From contig OMYS01000004.1 in NCBI GenBank assembly GCA_900315305.1, positions 62,001-126,000 on the forward strand: a DNA stretch of 64,000 nucleotides. The letters run 5' to 3'. This stretch comes from an uncultured Eubacteriales bacterium (GTDB taxonomy: Bacteria > Bacillota > Clostridia > Lachnospirales > Lachnospiraceae). The notes below the pieces were generated by a model. That model made no database searches and was not told the origin of the DNA. It was given only the letters and a program-made list of their open reading frames with translations. The position numbers and the translations under genes were made by a program. Positions 43,483 through 53,544 of this stretch are shown here, piece by piece; the first letter of the stretch is position 1; the number at the start of each line of letters is the position of its first letter.

Positions 43483-46400
43483 ATGACAGAGGCTAAACAG
43501 ATGCTCTACGATCCGAAATTTGAGCACGACGCCTGCGGCATCGGTGCCGTTGTCAATATCGACGGCCACAAAGATTACCGCACCCTGAACGACGCGCTCA
43601 CAATCGTAGAGAAGCTGGAGCATCGTGCAGGCAAGGACGCGACGGGGAAAGTCGGCGACGGCGTTGGTATTCTCACCCAGATTTCCCACTCCTTCTTTAA
43701 GAAGACAGCGAAGGCTATGGGCATTGAGCTCGGCGATGAGCGCGACTACGGTGTCGGCATGTTCTTTTTCCCGACAAATGTCCTGAAGAGAACGTTCGCG
43801 ATGCGCATGTTTGAGGTCATCTGCAAGAAGAACGGACTTCCGTTCCTCGGGTGGAGAGAAGTGCCGGTTCATCCGGAGATCCTCGGCGAAGTCGCGAGAA
43901 ACTGCATGCCCTATATCTGCCAGTGCTTTATCGGCCGTCCTGAGGACACAGAACAGGGACTTGCATTTGACCGGAGACTTTATGTCACACGCCGTGAGTT
44001 TGAACAGAGCTCCGAGGACACGTACATTTGCTCTCTGTCTTCAAGAACCATTGTCTATAAGGGAATGTTCCTGGTCAAGCAGCTCCGCGCCTTCTATGAG
44101 GACCTGCAGGACCATGACTACAAGACAGCAATTGCGATGGTCCACTCCAGATTCTCGACAAATACGACGCCGAGCTGGGAGCGGGCACATCCGTACCGCA
44201 TGATCGCCCACAACGGCGAGATCAATACAATTCGCGGAAATATCGACCGTATGCTTGCCCGCGAGGAGACGATGTCGACACCGATCTTTGAGAACGATGC
44301 AGACAAGGTCTTCCCGGTCATTCCGAAGTACGCGTCCGACTCCGCAATGCTTGACAACACGCTCGAGTTCTTCTACATGAGCGGCCTCGATCTTCCGCTG
44401 TCCGTCATGATGATGATCCCGGAGCCGTGGAAGCATAACAAGTTCATGGATGAGGAGAAGAAGGACTTCTACCATTACTATGCGACCATGATGGAGCCGT
44501 GGGACGGCCCGGCCGCCGTGATTTTCTCTGACGGCGATATCCTCGGCGCGACGCTCGACCGCAATGGTCTCCGTCCGTCCCGCTACTATATCACGGACGA
44601 CAATCGGATGATTCTTGCCTCCGAGGTCGGTGTCCTCGACATCGCGCCGGAGCACATCGTGAAGAAGTCACGCCTCATGCCGGGCAGAATCCTTCTGGTC
44701 GACACAAAGCAGAAGAGAATCATCTCGGACGAGGAGTGCAAGAAGTACTACGCAGAGAGATCTCCGTATGGCGAGTGGCTTGACCAGAACCTGCTGTACC
44801 TCAGCAATATCAAGATCCCGAACAAGAAGATTCCGGAGTACAGCCGGGAAATGAGAGCAAGACTCTACAAGGTCTTCGGCTATACCTACGAGGATGTCCA
44901 CGACGCGATTCTTCCGATGGCGACCAATGGCGTCGAGGCGACAGCATCCATGGGACACGATATTCCGCTTGCGGTCCTCTCCGAGAAGCACCAGCCGCTG
45001 TTCTATTACTTCAAGCAGCTGTTCGCGCAGGTCACGAACCCGCCGATCGACTCTCTCCGTGAGAAGATTGTCACAGATACGACCGTCTACATCGGCTCCG
45101 ACGGAAACCTTCTCGAGGAGAAGGGCTCGAACTGCCGCGTCATGGAGGTCAACAACCCGATCCTTACAGGCGTGGACCTTCTGAAGATCAAGTCCCTTGA
45201 TCAGCCGGGACTTCGGACGAAGGTCATTCCGATCCTGTACTATAAGAATACATCTCTTGAGAAGGCTCTCGAGCAGCTGCAGGTCAGCGTCGACAGAGCG
45301 TACGCAAAGGGATATAACATCATCGTTTTGTCTGACCGCGGAATCGATGAGAACCATGTGGCGATTCCGTCGCTTCTTGCCGTATCTGCGGTTGAGCAGC
45401 ACCTGGTCCGCACGAAGAAGAGAACGGCTGTCTCTCTGATCATCGAGTCCGGCGAGCCGCGCGATGTCCATCAGATGGCATGTCTGCTCGGCTTCGGTGC
45501 CCGCGCGATCTATCCGTACCTCGCTCATGAGTGTATCGCGGAAATGATCAGTATCGGCATCCTGGACAAGGATTACCACACAGCGATCGCGGATTATAAC
45601 CAGGCGATCCTGAAGGGCATCGTGAAGATCGCCGCGAAGATGGGTATCAGCACACTGCAGTCCTATCAGTCGGCGAGAATCTTCGAGGCGATCGGTCTCT
45701 CGAAGGATGTCATCGACAAGTACTTCACCGGCATCGTGAGCCGCGTCGGCGGTATCGGTCTCGATGAGATCGCCGAGGGCGTGACGTTCAATCACGACCA
45801 CGCCTTTGATCCGCTCGGCCTCGGCGTCGATACCTCGCTTGACTCAATCGGCTTCCATAAGCTCAGATCCGGCGATGACAAGGAGGACCATCTCTGGAAT
45901 CCGATCACGATCGTCAAGCTTCAGCAGGCGACGCAGAACGGTGACTACGAGAAATTCAAGGAGTACACGGCCCGCGTCGATGATGCCCGCCCGCATACGC
46001 TCCGCGGTCTCATGCAGTTCGTTCCTGCCGGAAAGCCGGTCCCGATTGAGGAGGTTGAGCCTGTCTCCTCAATTGTAAAGCGCTTCAAGACGGGCGCTAT
46101 GTCCTTCGGATCACTCTCGAAGGAGGCCCATGAGACGATGGCGATCGCCATGAACCGTCTCGGCGGCAAGTCGAATACAGGTGAGGGCGGTGAGGACCCG
46201 TCCCGCTATGGAACAGAAAAGAACAGTGCGATCAAGCAGGTCGCGTCCGGACGCTTCGGTGTCACGGAGGCGTACTTAAGCTCCGCAAAGGAAATTCAGA
46301 TCAAGATGGCGCAGGGCGCGAAGCCGGGCGAGGGCGGCAACCTTCCGGGCCGCAAGGTCTATCCGTGGGTTGCGAAGACCCGTTTCTCAACCCCGGGCGT

Positions 46401-48000
46401 ATCTCTGATCTCTCCGCCGCCGCACCATGATATCTATTCGATCGAGGACCTGGCGCAGCTGATCTATGATCTGAAGAACGCGAACAGAAGAGCAAGAATC
46501 AACGTCAAGCTCGTGTCTGAGGCGGGCGTCGGTACGATCGCGTGCGGCGTTGCCAAGGCAGGCGCGCAGGTGATCCTCATTTCCGGCTATGACGGCGGAA
46601 CAGGAGCGGCACCGCTCACGTCCATCCACAACGCGGGACTTCCGTGGGAGCTCGGAATCGCTGAGGCGCATCAGTCTCTGATCGAGAACGGCCTCCGCGA
46701 CCGCGTCATGCTCGAGACGGACGGCAAGCTGATGAGCGGCCGCGACGTCGTGATCGCAGCGCTGCTCGGCGCCGAGGAGTACGCCTTCGGTACGGCTCCG
46801 CTCGTCGCCATGGGCTGCATGATGATGCGTGTGTGCTCAAAGGATACCTGCCCGGTCGGCATTACGACACAGAACGAGTGCCTGCGCGGCCGGTTCAAGG
46901 GCAAGCCGGAGTATGTCATGAACTTCATGAATTTCATCGCGCAGGAGGTGCGCGAGTACATGGCACAGCTCGGCTTCCGCACTATTGATGAGATGATCGG
47001 ACGCACAGACTGCCTGAAAATGAAGGACCACCCGATCACAAAGCGCGCGGCTATGGTCGATCTCTCCGCGATCCTGAATCCGGAGTACGTGAATGCAAAG
47101 GAGCGCCATTTTAATCCGAAGCATGTCTACGACTTCCATCTTGAGAAGACGGTCGATGAGGCTGTTCTGCTTCCGGAATTCCGTGACGCGCTGAAGAGCG
47201 GAAAGCATCATGAGTGCACGGTAAAGATTAGCAGCACAAACCGCACGGTCGGCACGATCCTCGGATCTGAGATCATTGAAAAATACGGAAACTCTCTGGA
47301 TGATGATACCTTTGTCGTCAACTGCGTGGGCGGCGGCGGCCAGTCCTTCGGTGCATTTATCCCGAACGGCCTGACGCTCCGTCTCGAGGGCGACTCGAAC
47401 GACGGCTTCGGCAAGGGCCTCTCCGGCGGCAAGCTGGTCATTGTTCCTCCGAAGAAGGCGAAGTTCAAGGCGGAAGAGAACATCATCGTCGGCAACGTTG
47501 CGCTCTACGGCGCGACCTCCGGAAAGGTCTACATCGACGGTGTCGCCGGCGAGCGGTTCTGCGTCCGCAATTCGGGCGCGACGGCTGTCGCCCTCGGCTG
47601 CGGCGACCACGGTCTTGAGTATATGACAGGCGGACGCGCGGTCATCCTCGGCATGACGGGCAAGAACTTCGCGGCAGGCATGAGCGGCGGTATCGCATAC
47701 GTGCTTGATATGAACCATTCGCTCTACCGCCGGATGAACAAGGACATGGTCTCGATGTCAGAGGTGACAGAGAAGTATGATGTCGCAGAGCTGAAGAGAA
47801 TCCTCACGGATTTTGTCAATGAGACGCACTCAAAGCTCGGAACGGAGATCCTCGATAAATTCAGCGAGTATCTGCCGCATTTCAAGAAGATCATTCCGAA
47901 CGACTACCAGAAGATGCTGAGCCTGATCAGCAAGTTCGAGGAACAGGGCATTTCACATGACAACGCGGTCTATGAGGCCTTTAAGGCGCTGAACAAGTAA
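43483..48000 (+). CDS. gltB: Glutamate synthase large subunit
   Basis: 1505 aa, full length. The glutaminase nucleophile is Cys18 in EHDACGIGAVV, after a 17-residue propeptide. The FMN/synthase domain contains TGEGGEDPSRYG and SGYDGGTGAAPLTSI, the 3Fe-4S cysteines are in CMMMRVCSKDTCPVG, and the C-terminal GXGXG beta-helix ends the protein (GSEIIEKYGNSLDDDTF). It makes two glutamates from 2-oxoglutarate and glutamine with GltD. ATG 43483 follows GGAGG. gltD follows after 21 bases. Confidence 0.97.
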   Translation: MTEAKQMLYDPKFEHDACGIGAVVNIDGHKDYRTLNDALTIVEKLEHRAGKDATGKVGDGVGILTQISHSFFKKTAKAMGIELGDERDYGVGMFFFPTNVLKRTFAMRMFEVICKKNGLPFLGWREVPVHPEILGEVARNCMPYICQCFIGRPEDTEQGLAFDRRLYVTRREFEQSSEDTYICSLSSRTIVYKGMFLVKQLRAFYEDLQDHDYKTAIAMVHSRFSTNTTPSWERAHPYRMIAHNGEINTIRGNIDRMLAREETMSTPIFENDADKVFPVIPKYASDSAMLDNTLEFFYMSGLDLPLSVMMMIPEPWKHNKFMDEEKKDFYHYYATMMEPWDGPAAVIFSDGDILGATLDRNGLRPSRYYITDDNRMILASEVGVLDIAPEHIVKKSRLMPGRILLVDTKQKRIISDEECKKYYAERSPYGEWLDQNLLYLSNIKIPNKKIPEYSREMRARLYKVFGYTYEDVHDAILPMATNGVEATASMGHDIPLAVLSEKHQPLFYYFKQLFAQVTNPPIDSLREKIVTDTTVYIGSDGNLLEEKGSNCRVMEVNNPILTGVDLLKIKSLDQPGLRTKVIPILYYKNTSLEKALEQLQVSVDRAYAKGYNIIVLSDRGIDENHVAIPSLLAVSAVEQHLVRTKKRTAVSLIIESGEPRDVHQMACLLGFGARAIYPYLAHECIAEMISIGILDKDYHTAIADYNQAILKGIVKIAAKMGISTLQSYQSARIFEAIGLSKDVIDKYFTGIVSRVGGIGLDEIAEGVTFNHDHAFDPLGLGVDTSLDSIGFHKLRSGDDKEDHLWNPITIVKLQQATQNGDYEKFKEYTARVDDARPHTLRGLMQFVPAGKPVPIEEVEPVSSIVKRFKTGAMSFGSLSKEAHETMAIAMNRLGGKSNTGEGGEDPSRYGTEKNSAIKQVASGRFGVTEAYLSSAKEIQIKMAQGAKPGEGGNLPGRKVYPWVAKTRFSTPGVSLISPPPHHDIYSIEDLAQLIYDLKNANRRARINVKLVSEAGVGTIACGVAKAGAQVILISGYDGGTGAAPLTSIHNAGLPWELGIAEAHQSLIENGLRDRVMLETDGKLMSGRDVVIAALLGAEEYAFGTAPLVAMGCMMMRVCSKDTCPVGITTQNECLRGRFKGKPEYVMNFMNFIAQEVREYMAQLGFRTIDEMIGRTDCLKMKDHPITKRAAMVDLSAILNPEYVNAKERHFNPKHVYDFHLEKTVDEAVLLPEFRDALKSGKHHECTVKISSTNRTVGTILGSEIIEKYGNSLDDDTFVVNCVGGGGQSFGAFIPNGLTLRLEGDSNDGFGKGLSGGKLVIVPPKKAKFKAEENIIVGNVALYGATSGKVYIDGVAGERFCVRNSGATAVALGCGDHGLEYMTGGRAVILGMTGKNFAAGMSGGIAYVLDMNHSLYRRMNKDMVSMSEVTEKYDVAELKRILTDFVNETHSKLGTEILDKFSEYLPHFKKIIPNDYQKMLSLISKFEEQGISHDNAVYEAFKALNK

Positions 48001-48021
48001 GGCAATTTCGGAGGAGAGACT

Positions 48022-49494
48022 ATGGGAAAACCTACTGGATTTCTTGAATATAAACGGGAAGAGGATCACACAGTTCCGGCTGACGAGCGGATGAAGAACT
48101 TCAAGGAGTTCCACACACCGCTCGGCGAGGAGGAGAGAAGGGAACAGGCGGCACGCTGCATGAACTGCGGCGTCCCGTTCTGCCAGTCGGCGATGAAGCT
48201 GTCGGGCATGGTCACCGGCTGCCCGCTTCACAATCTGATCCCGGAATGGAACGATGATATTTATCACGGCCACTACAGACATGCGCTTCAGAGACTCCTC
48301 AAGACATCGAGCTTTCCGGAGTTTACGGGACGTGTCTGCCCCGCGCTCTGTGAGAAGGCATGTATCAACGGCCTTGACGGAGAGCCGACCACAATTCACA
48401 ACAATGAGCTGTTTCTGATTGAGACAGGCTTCAAGAACGGCTGGATGACGCCGCAGAGGCCGGCTGTGCGCTCCGGAAAGTCTGTCGCTGTCGTCGGCGC
48501 CGGGCCGGCAGGCCTTGCTGTCGCAGACAGACTCAATAAGCGCGGCCACAGCGTCACGGTCTATGAGAGAGACGACCGGGTCGGCGGCCTCCTTATGTAC
48601 GGCATCCCGAATATGAAGCTCGACAAGAGCATTGTCGAGAGACGGAAGAAGCTGATGGAAGAGGAGGGTGTCATTTTCAAGACCGGCGTCAATGTCGGAA
48701 AGGACATCGCCCCGAAGCAGCTGCTGAAGGACTTTGACGCTGTTGTCCTTTCCTGCGGAGCAAAGAAGGCAAGACCGCTCGCCATCAAGGACTTCGACAA
48801 GATCGGCGGTGTCTACTATGCGGTTGATTTCCTGAAGTCGACGACAAAGAGTCTTCTTGACACAGGACTTAAGGACGGCACCTATGTGAGTGCCAAGGGA
48901 AAGAACGTCGTGATCGTCGGCGGCGGCGATACAGGCAATGACTGCACAGGGACATGCATGCGCCACGGGGCAAAGTCAGTTACACAGCTCGAGATGATGC
49001 CGATGCCGCCGGTGGAGCGGCTTGCGTCCAATCCGTGGCCGGAGTGGCCGAAGGTTCTGAAGACGGACTACGGCCAGCAGGAGGTCATCGAGAAGTTCGG
49101 TCATGATCCCCGCATCTATGAGACGACCGTCAAGGAAATCCATCAGAAGAACGGGAAGATCACGGAGATCGTCACTGTGAAGGTGAAGTTCGAGAACCGC
49201 AAGATGGTTGAGATCGCAGGCACGGAGAAGGTCCTTCCGTGCGACCTGCTTCTGATCGCGGCGGGCTTTATCGGCTGCGAGGACTATGTCGCGGATGCCT
49301 TCGGCGTCACACGCACGCAGCGCGGCGTCGTCGCGACGGCGGACCCGGAGCAGTACAAGACGAACGTAGAGAAGGTATTTACGGCCGGCGATATGCACAG
49401 AGGACAGTCTCTTGTCGTCTGGGCGATCACTGAGGGCAGAAAATGCGCGAAGGAAGTCGACAAATACCTGATGGGCTATTCCAACCTCGAGTGA
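48022..49494 (+). CDS. gltD: Glutamate synthase small subunit
   Basis: 490 aa. The N-terminal Fe-S cysteines are in ARCMNCGVPFCQS, GCPLHNLIPEWND and CPALCEKACINGLDGE; an FAD site (VVGAGPAGLAVADRLNKRG) and an NADPH site (NVVIVGGGDTGNDCTGTC) follow. It passes electrons from NAD(P)H to GltB. The pair is classical bacterial NADPH-GOGAT and the operon ends at a strong terminator. Confidence 0.96.
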   Translation: MGKPTGFLEYKREEDHTVPADERMKNFKEFHTPLGEEERREQAARCMNCGVPFCQSAMKLSGMVTGCPLHNLIPEWNDDIYHGHYRHALQRLLKTSSFPEFTGRVCPALCEKACINGLDGEPTTIHNNELFLIETGFKNGWMTPQRPAVRSGKSVAVVGAGPAGLAVADRLNKRGHSVTVYERDDRVGGLLMYGIPNMKLDKSIVERRKKLMEEEGVIFKTGVNVGKDIAPKQLLKDFDAVVLSCGAKKARPLAIKDFDKIGGVYYAVDFLKSTTKSLLDTGLKDGTYVSAKGKNVVIVGGGDTGNDCTGTCMRHGAKSVTQLEMMPMPPVERLASNPWPEWPKVLKTDYGQQEVIEKFGHDPRIYETTVKEIHQKNGKITEIVTVKVKFENRKMVEIAGTEKVLPCDLLLIAAGFIGCEDYVADAFGVTRTQRGVVATADPEQYKTNVEKVFTAGDMHRGQSLVVWAITEGRKCAKEVDKYLMGYSNLE

Positions 49495-49511
49495 GCGAGG
49501 CTGCTTAATGG

Positions 49512-49562
49512 AAAAAGGGAGTCTGTTTTAGTGAAAATAGCTAAAACGGGCTCCCTTTTTTT
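49512..49562 (+). terminator. Strong intrinsic terminator of gltBD
   Basis: GGGAG and GTTTTAG pair with CTAAAAC and CTCCC around GTGAAAATAG-type loop bases, followed by seven T residues; the A run before the stem also makes it partly bidirectional. Confidence 0.92.
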
Positions 49563-49569
49563 GGTAATA

Positions 49570-49626
49570 AAAATGACCGAAAATGACCGTATGATGATTG
49601 ACCATGATTATTATGCGTGATAAACT
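49570..49626 (+). promoter_or_regulatory. Promoter of the fru operon with upstream direct repeats
   Basis: A predicted promoter, TTGACC-17-TAAACT (49598-49626), lies 109 bases before fruR. Two perfect 10-bp direct repeats AAAATGACCG (49570-49579, 49580-49589) lie just upstream and a related TTGACC is the -35 itself; they may be FruR sites. Confidence 0.5.
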
Positions 49627-49735
49627 ATCAACATAAGCGAAAAAAATCAAAAACAGTCATAAATGCGAGAGAAACATAAACACCGCAAAGAGCGGAGAGC
49701 TCTGCGGAAAATCAGAAAAAAGGCAGGTTGGTAGC

Positions 49736-50488
49736 ATGCTTGCGGAGGAACGCTGGAGTACAATCCTTGATCTGGTTGAAAAGCAGAAATCGGTGACTGT
49801 TCCGGAGCTTACGGCGCTGCTGGACACGTCGGAATCGACAGTCCGGCGCGACCTGACTCAGCTTGACCGGATGAAAAAGCTTGTCAAGGTCCATGGGGGC
49901 GCGACGTGCCTTGACACACAGTTCGTCAACAGCGATCAGGCTGTGTCGGAGAAATATCTGATCAACGCGTCGGAGAAGGAAGAAATTGCCGAGTATGCAG
50001 CCAGACTGATCGGTCCTGACGATTTTGTCTACATAGACGCCGGGACGACGACTGAGAAATTAGTGGACTGCATCACGGAGACCGGGGCGGTTTATGTGAC
50101 CAATTCCCTGGCACACGCGCGGAAGCTTCTCCAGAAGGGGTGCAAGGTGATCATTCCCGGCGGGGAGCTGAAGTCAGTGACGGAGGCCATGGTCGGTGCC
50201 GAGACAGTCGAGGCACTGAGAAAATATTATTTTACGATCGGGTTCTGGGGCACAAACGGAGTCGGTGACAAGACCGGCTTCACGACGCCGGAGCTGAACG
50301 AGGCGATGGTGAAGCAGAAGTCGATGGAGCACACGGAGAGGTGCTACGTCCTCTGCGACTCGAGCAAATTCTCGCAGGTGTCCCCGATCCGGTTCGCGGA
50401 ATTCGAATCAGCCATGATCATAACCGATCATGTTGATGATAAAAGGTACAGCAGGTACAGCAATATTGTGGAGGTGGATAAGCTATGA
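49736..50488 (+). CDS. fruR: DeoR-family repressor of fructose use (FruR)
   Basis: 250 aa. The winged helix (ILDLVEKQKSVTVPELTALL, SESTVRRDLTQLD) and DeoR sugar-phosphate sensor domain (DAGTTTEKLVD, VVTNS-type and KSMEHTERCYVLCDSSKF) are clear. In this operon type it represses fruRKA and is relieved by fructose 1-phosphate. ATG 49736; the ribosome site is modest (AGGCAGG). ATGA overlap with fruK. Confidence 0.9.
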   Translation: MLAEERWSTILDLVEKQKSVTVPELTALLDTSESTVRRDLTQLDRMKKLVKVHGGATCLDTQFVNSDQAVSEKYLINASEKEEIAEYAARLIGPDDFVYIDAGTTTEKLVDCITETGAVYVTNSLAHARKLLQKGCKVIIPGGELKSVTEAMVGAETVEALRKYYFTIGFWGTNGVGDKTGFTTPELNEAMVKQKSMEHTERCYVLCDSSKFSQVSPIRFAEFESAMIITDHVDDKRYSRYSNIVEVDKL

Positions 50489-51393
50489 TCTATACCGTAA
50501 CGTTCAATCCGTCTCTCGACTATGTCGTGAGAGTGAAGGACTTCAAGCCGGGGCAGATCAACCGGACCTATTTCGAGGAGATTATTCCGGGAGGCAAGGG
50601 CATCAACGTATCAATCGTTCTCAAGAATCTCGGCCATGAGAGCACGGCGCTTGGCTTTACGGCAGGATTTACAGGCCGGGAGATCGAGGCAGAGGTCGCG
50701 GAGCACGGCGTAAAGACGGACTTCATTGAGGTGAAGAAGGGCCTGTCCCGCATCAACATGAAGCTGAAGTCAAATGAAGAGACGGAGATCAACGGTCAGG
50801 GACCGGACATCCAGGAGGCCGACATCGAGGAGCTCTACAAGAAGCTCGATGCGCTGAAGTCCGGCGATATTCTCATCATTTCCGGATCGGTTCCGAACAC
50901 ACTTCCGGGCGATATGTATGAGCGGATCATGAGCCGTCTCGACGGCCGCGGCATCGACATCATCGTCGACGCGGAGAAGGACCTTCTCGTCAATGTCCTG
51001 AAATATCATCCGATGCTGATCAAGCCGAACAACCACGAGCTCGGAGATATCTACGGAGTCACGCTGAAGACGCGTGACGATGTCGTACCGTACGCGAAGA
51101 AAATGCAGGAAGCCGGCGCGAGAAATGTTCTCATTTCCATGGCGGGCGAGGGCGCAGTCTTCGTATCCGAGAAGGGTGATGTTTTAAAGAGTGAGGCTCC
51201 GAAGGGAACTGTCGTCAATTCCGTCGGGGCAGGTGATTCGATGGTCGCCGGATTCACGGCGGGCATGCTCGAGACAGAAGGCGATTATGAGAAGGCCTTC
51301 CGTCTGGGTATCTGCACGGGCTCAGCGAGCGCGTTCAAGACAGGGCTTGCGACGCGTCCGGAGGTTGAGGAACTTCTGGCTAAGCTCGGCTGA
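50485..51393 (+). CDS. fruK: 1-phosphofructokinase
   Basis: 302 aa, PfkB family. Signatures are PGGKGINVSIVLKNLG near residue 35 and the C-terminal SVGAGDSMVAGFTAG with the catalytic Asp. It phosphorylates fructose 1-phosphate, the product of FruA, to fructose 1,6-bisphosphate. It starts in the fruR stop (ATGA) and is followed by a leaky-looking hairpin before fruA. Confidence 0.94.
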   Translation: MIYTVTFNPSLDYVVRVKDFKPGQINRTYFEEIIPGGKGINVSIVLKNLGHESTALGFTAGFTGREIEAEVAEHGVKTDFIEVKKGLSRINMKLKSNEETEINGQGPDIQEADIEELYKKLDALKSGDILIISGSVPNTLPGDMYERIMSRLDGRGIDIIVDAEKDLLVNVLKYHPMLIKPNNHELGDIYGVTLKTRDDVVPYAKKMQEAGARNVLISMAGEGAVFVSEKGDVLKSEAPKGTVVNSVGAGDSMVAGFTAGMLETEGDYEKAFRLGICTGSASAFKTGLATRPEVEELLAKLG

Positions 51394-51404
51394 CAGGTGT
51401 GTTT

Positions 51405-51428
51405 AAAAGCGGTGAGGCGCTTTTTATA
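51405..51428 (+). terminator. Terminator-like hairpin between fruK and fruA
   Basis: AAAAGCG pairs with CGCTTTT around GTGAGG, and the stem runs into TTTTTATAAA. It may cause partial termination, giving less fruA than fruRK, or simply be a spacer hairpin. Confidence 0.5.
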
Positions 51429-51457
51429 AATTCAGGTGACATCAGGGAGGTAAGCTA

Positions 51458-53416
51458 ATGAAAATCACGGATCTGCTCAGGCCCGAGGGCATTAAAATCG
51501 GTGCCGTGGCAAAAGACAAGATGGACGCGATCAATCAGCTGATTGATCTGCAGGTCGCATCCGGCAACATCGCGGACAAGGCCAAGTACAAGGCCGGCAT
51601 TCTCGCCCGCGAGGAGGAGAGCACAACAGCTATGGGCGAAGGAATCGCCATTCCGCACGCAAAGACAGACGCTGTCAAGCGCGCAGGACTCGCGGCGATG
51701 ACAGTCCCGGGCGGAGTCGATTACGACGCTCCGGACGGCGAGCCGTCCGATCTCTTCTTCATGATTGCGGCTCCGAACACGAAGGACAATATTCATCTCG
51801 AGGTCCTGAGCCGTCTGGCGACAATGCTCATGGACGAGGATTTCGCGGCAAATCTCCGCAAGGCCAAGACACCGGAGGAGTTCCTCAAGGTCGTCGACGA
51901 GGCGGAGTCAGCCCATGTACAGGCTGAGGGTGAGAAGGCTGTTGCCGCGCAGGCAGCATCTGACGCAGGCGATTATCCGGATATCCTCGCGATCACGGCG
52001 TGCCCGACAGGTATTGCCCACACCTACATGGCTGCAGAGGCCCTCGAGAAGAAGGCTGCGGAGATGGGTCTTGTGCTGAAGGCTGAGACACAGGGCTCTG
52101 TCGGCGCGAAGAACGTGCTGACGGCCGATGAGATCGCTCACGCAAAGGGCATCATCATCGCGGCGGACAAGAATATTTCTCTCGACCGCTTCGGAGGTAA
52201 GCAGGTCTATCAGTGCTCGGTGTCCAAGGGCATCAATGAGCCGGAGGTCCTGATCAATAAGATTCTGAACAATGAGGCACCGATCCTCGACGGCAAGGCA
52301 CCGGCGGCCGGCTCCTCTTCTGAGGAGAAGGACAGCGCATGGCATGTCTTCTACAAGAACCTGATGAACGGCGTATCCCACATGCTTCCGTTCGTCGTCG
52401 GCGGCGGTATTCTGATTGCTCTGTCCTTCCTGCTGGATGGCTCGGCGGCCGGAACATCCTCCTTCGGTTCTTCAACTCCGCTCGCGCATTTCTTCAATGC
52501 GACCGGTAATGCGGCATTCGGCTTCATGCTTCCGATTCTCGCGGGCTTCATCGCGATGTCCATCGCAGACCGTCCGGGTCTTGCGGTCGGCTTCGTCGGC
52601 GGCTACCTCGCAAATGTCGGCTACAGCTGGTCATGGCTCGGCGGCGCTGATGCCATCAGCGCAGGCTTCCTCGGCGCTCTCGTCGCAGGCTTCATCGGCG
52701 GCTATCTGACAAAGGGACTTGAGAAGCTCTGCGACAAGCTTCCGCATTCGCTGGAAGGCATCAAGCCGGTTCTGCTGTACCCGCTGATCGGTATCTTCCT
52801 GATCGGTCTTGTGATGTTCACGATCAACCCGGTCTTCGCTGCGATCAACACAGGCATGACCAATGTCCTGAACAACATGGGCACGAGCAACCTCGTTCTT
52901 CTCGGCGCAATCGTCGGCGGCATGATGTCCATCGATATGGGCGGCCCGTTCAACAAGGCAGCTTATGTCTTCGGTACGGCAATGCTTGCGGCCGGAACAA
53001 CGGCTGGTGAGACGATCATGGCGTCCGTCATGGTCGGCGGCATGGTTCCTCCGATCGCAATCGCTCTGTCGACAACATTCTTCAAGAACCGCTGGACAAA
53101 GGCAGACCGCGATGCAGGTGTTGTCAACTACATCATGGGTCTCTCCTTCATCTCCGAGGGCGCAATTCCGTACGCGGCAGCTGATCCGGTCCGTGTGCTT
53201 CCGTCCTGCATCGTCGGTTCCGCAGTTGCAGGTGCGATCTCCGCGGCATGCGGCTGCACGAGCCCGGCTCCTCACGGCGGCATCTGGGTCATCGCCATCA
53301 TCGGCAACCCGGGTATGTATTTCGTTGCCCTTGTTGTCGGCTCTGTCGTGGCAGCGCTGATCCTCTCAATGCTGAAGAAGAAGCTGTCTCCGGAAGAGAG
53401 CGGTCTTGCAAAATGA
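51458..53416 (+). CDS. fruA: PTS fructose transporter subunit IIABC
   Basis: 652 aa. The EIIA domain has phosphohistidine His67 (GEGIAIPHAKTDA), the EIIB domain has Cys182 (ITACPTGIAHTYMAAEAL), and the EIIC part from about residue 300 has eight or more hydrophobic segments with the GPFNKAAY and ISEGAIPYAAADP motifs. It takes up fructose and phosphorylates it at C1. ATG after GGGAGGTAAG. The domain order A-B-C is usual for Firmicute FruA. Confidence 0.95.
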   Translation: MKITDLLRPEGIKIGAVAKDKMDAINQLIDLQVASGNIADKAKYKAGILAREEESTTAMGEGIAIPHAKTDAVKRAGLAAMTVPGGVDYDAPDGEPSDLFFMIAAPNTKDNIHLEVLSRLATMLMDEDFAANLRKAKTPEEFLKVVDEAESAHVQAEGEKAVAAQAASDAGDYPDILAITACPTGIAHTYMAAEALEKKAAEMGLVLKAETQGSVGAKNVLTADEIAHAKGIIIAADKNISLDRFGGKQVYQCSVSKGINEPEVLINKILNNEAPILDGKAPAAGSSSEEKDSAWHVFYKNLMNGVSHMLPFVVGGGILIALSFLLDGSAAGTSSFGSSTPLAHFFNATGNAAFGFMLPILAGFIAMSIADRPGLAVGFVGGYLANVGYSWSWLGGADAISAGFLGALVAGFIGGYLTKGLEKLCDKLPHSLEGIKPVLLYPLIGIFLIGLVMFTINPVFAAINTGMTNVLNNMGTSNLVLLGAIVGGMMSIDMGGPFNKAAYVFGTAMLAAGTTAGETIMASVMVGGMVPPIAIALSTTFFKNRWTKADRDAGVVNYIMGLSFISEGAIPYAAADPVRVLPSCIVGSAVAGAISAACGCTSPAPHGGIWVIAIIGNPGMYFVALVVGSVVAALILSMLKKKLSPEESGLAK

Positions 53417-53426
53417 AATGAATACA

Positions 53427-53476
53427 GTGTCAAAAGTCTGAGCCCACGGCAAGCTTGCTTGCTGGTGGGTGAACAC
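53427..53476. repeat. Family A palindromic repeat, copy 2 (inverted orientation)
   Basis: GTGTCAAAAGTCTGAGCCCACGGCAAGCTTGCTTGC... is the reverse complement of copy 1 at 3142-3202; its distal end is shortened by about ten bases. It starts 11 bases after the fruA stop. Confidence 0.8.
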
Positions 53477-53500
53477 ATGGCCGGCCTTGTGCCGGCCATG
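53476..53500 (+). other. Perfect hairpin between fruA and the oxidoreductase gene
   Basis: CATGGCCGGC pairs with GCCGGCCATG around CTTGT. No T run follows, so it is not a standard intrinsic terminator, though it could halt or protect the fruA transcript. Confidence 0.55.
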
Positions 53501-53544
53501 CATGTATCCGGAGACGGAATCTGAAAATGAAAGGAGCACAGAGC

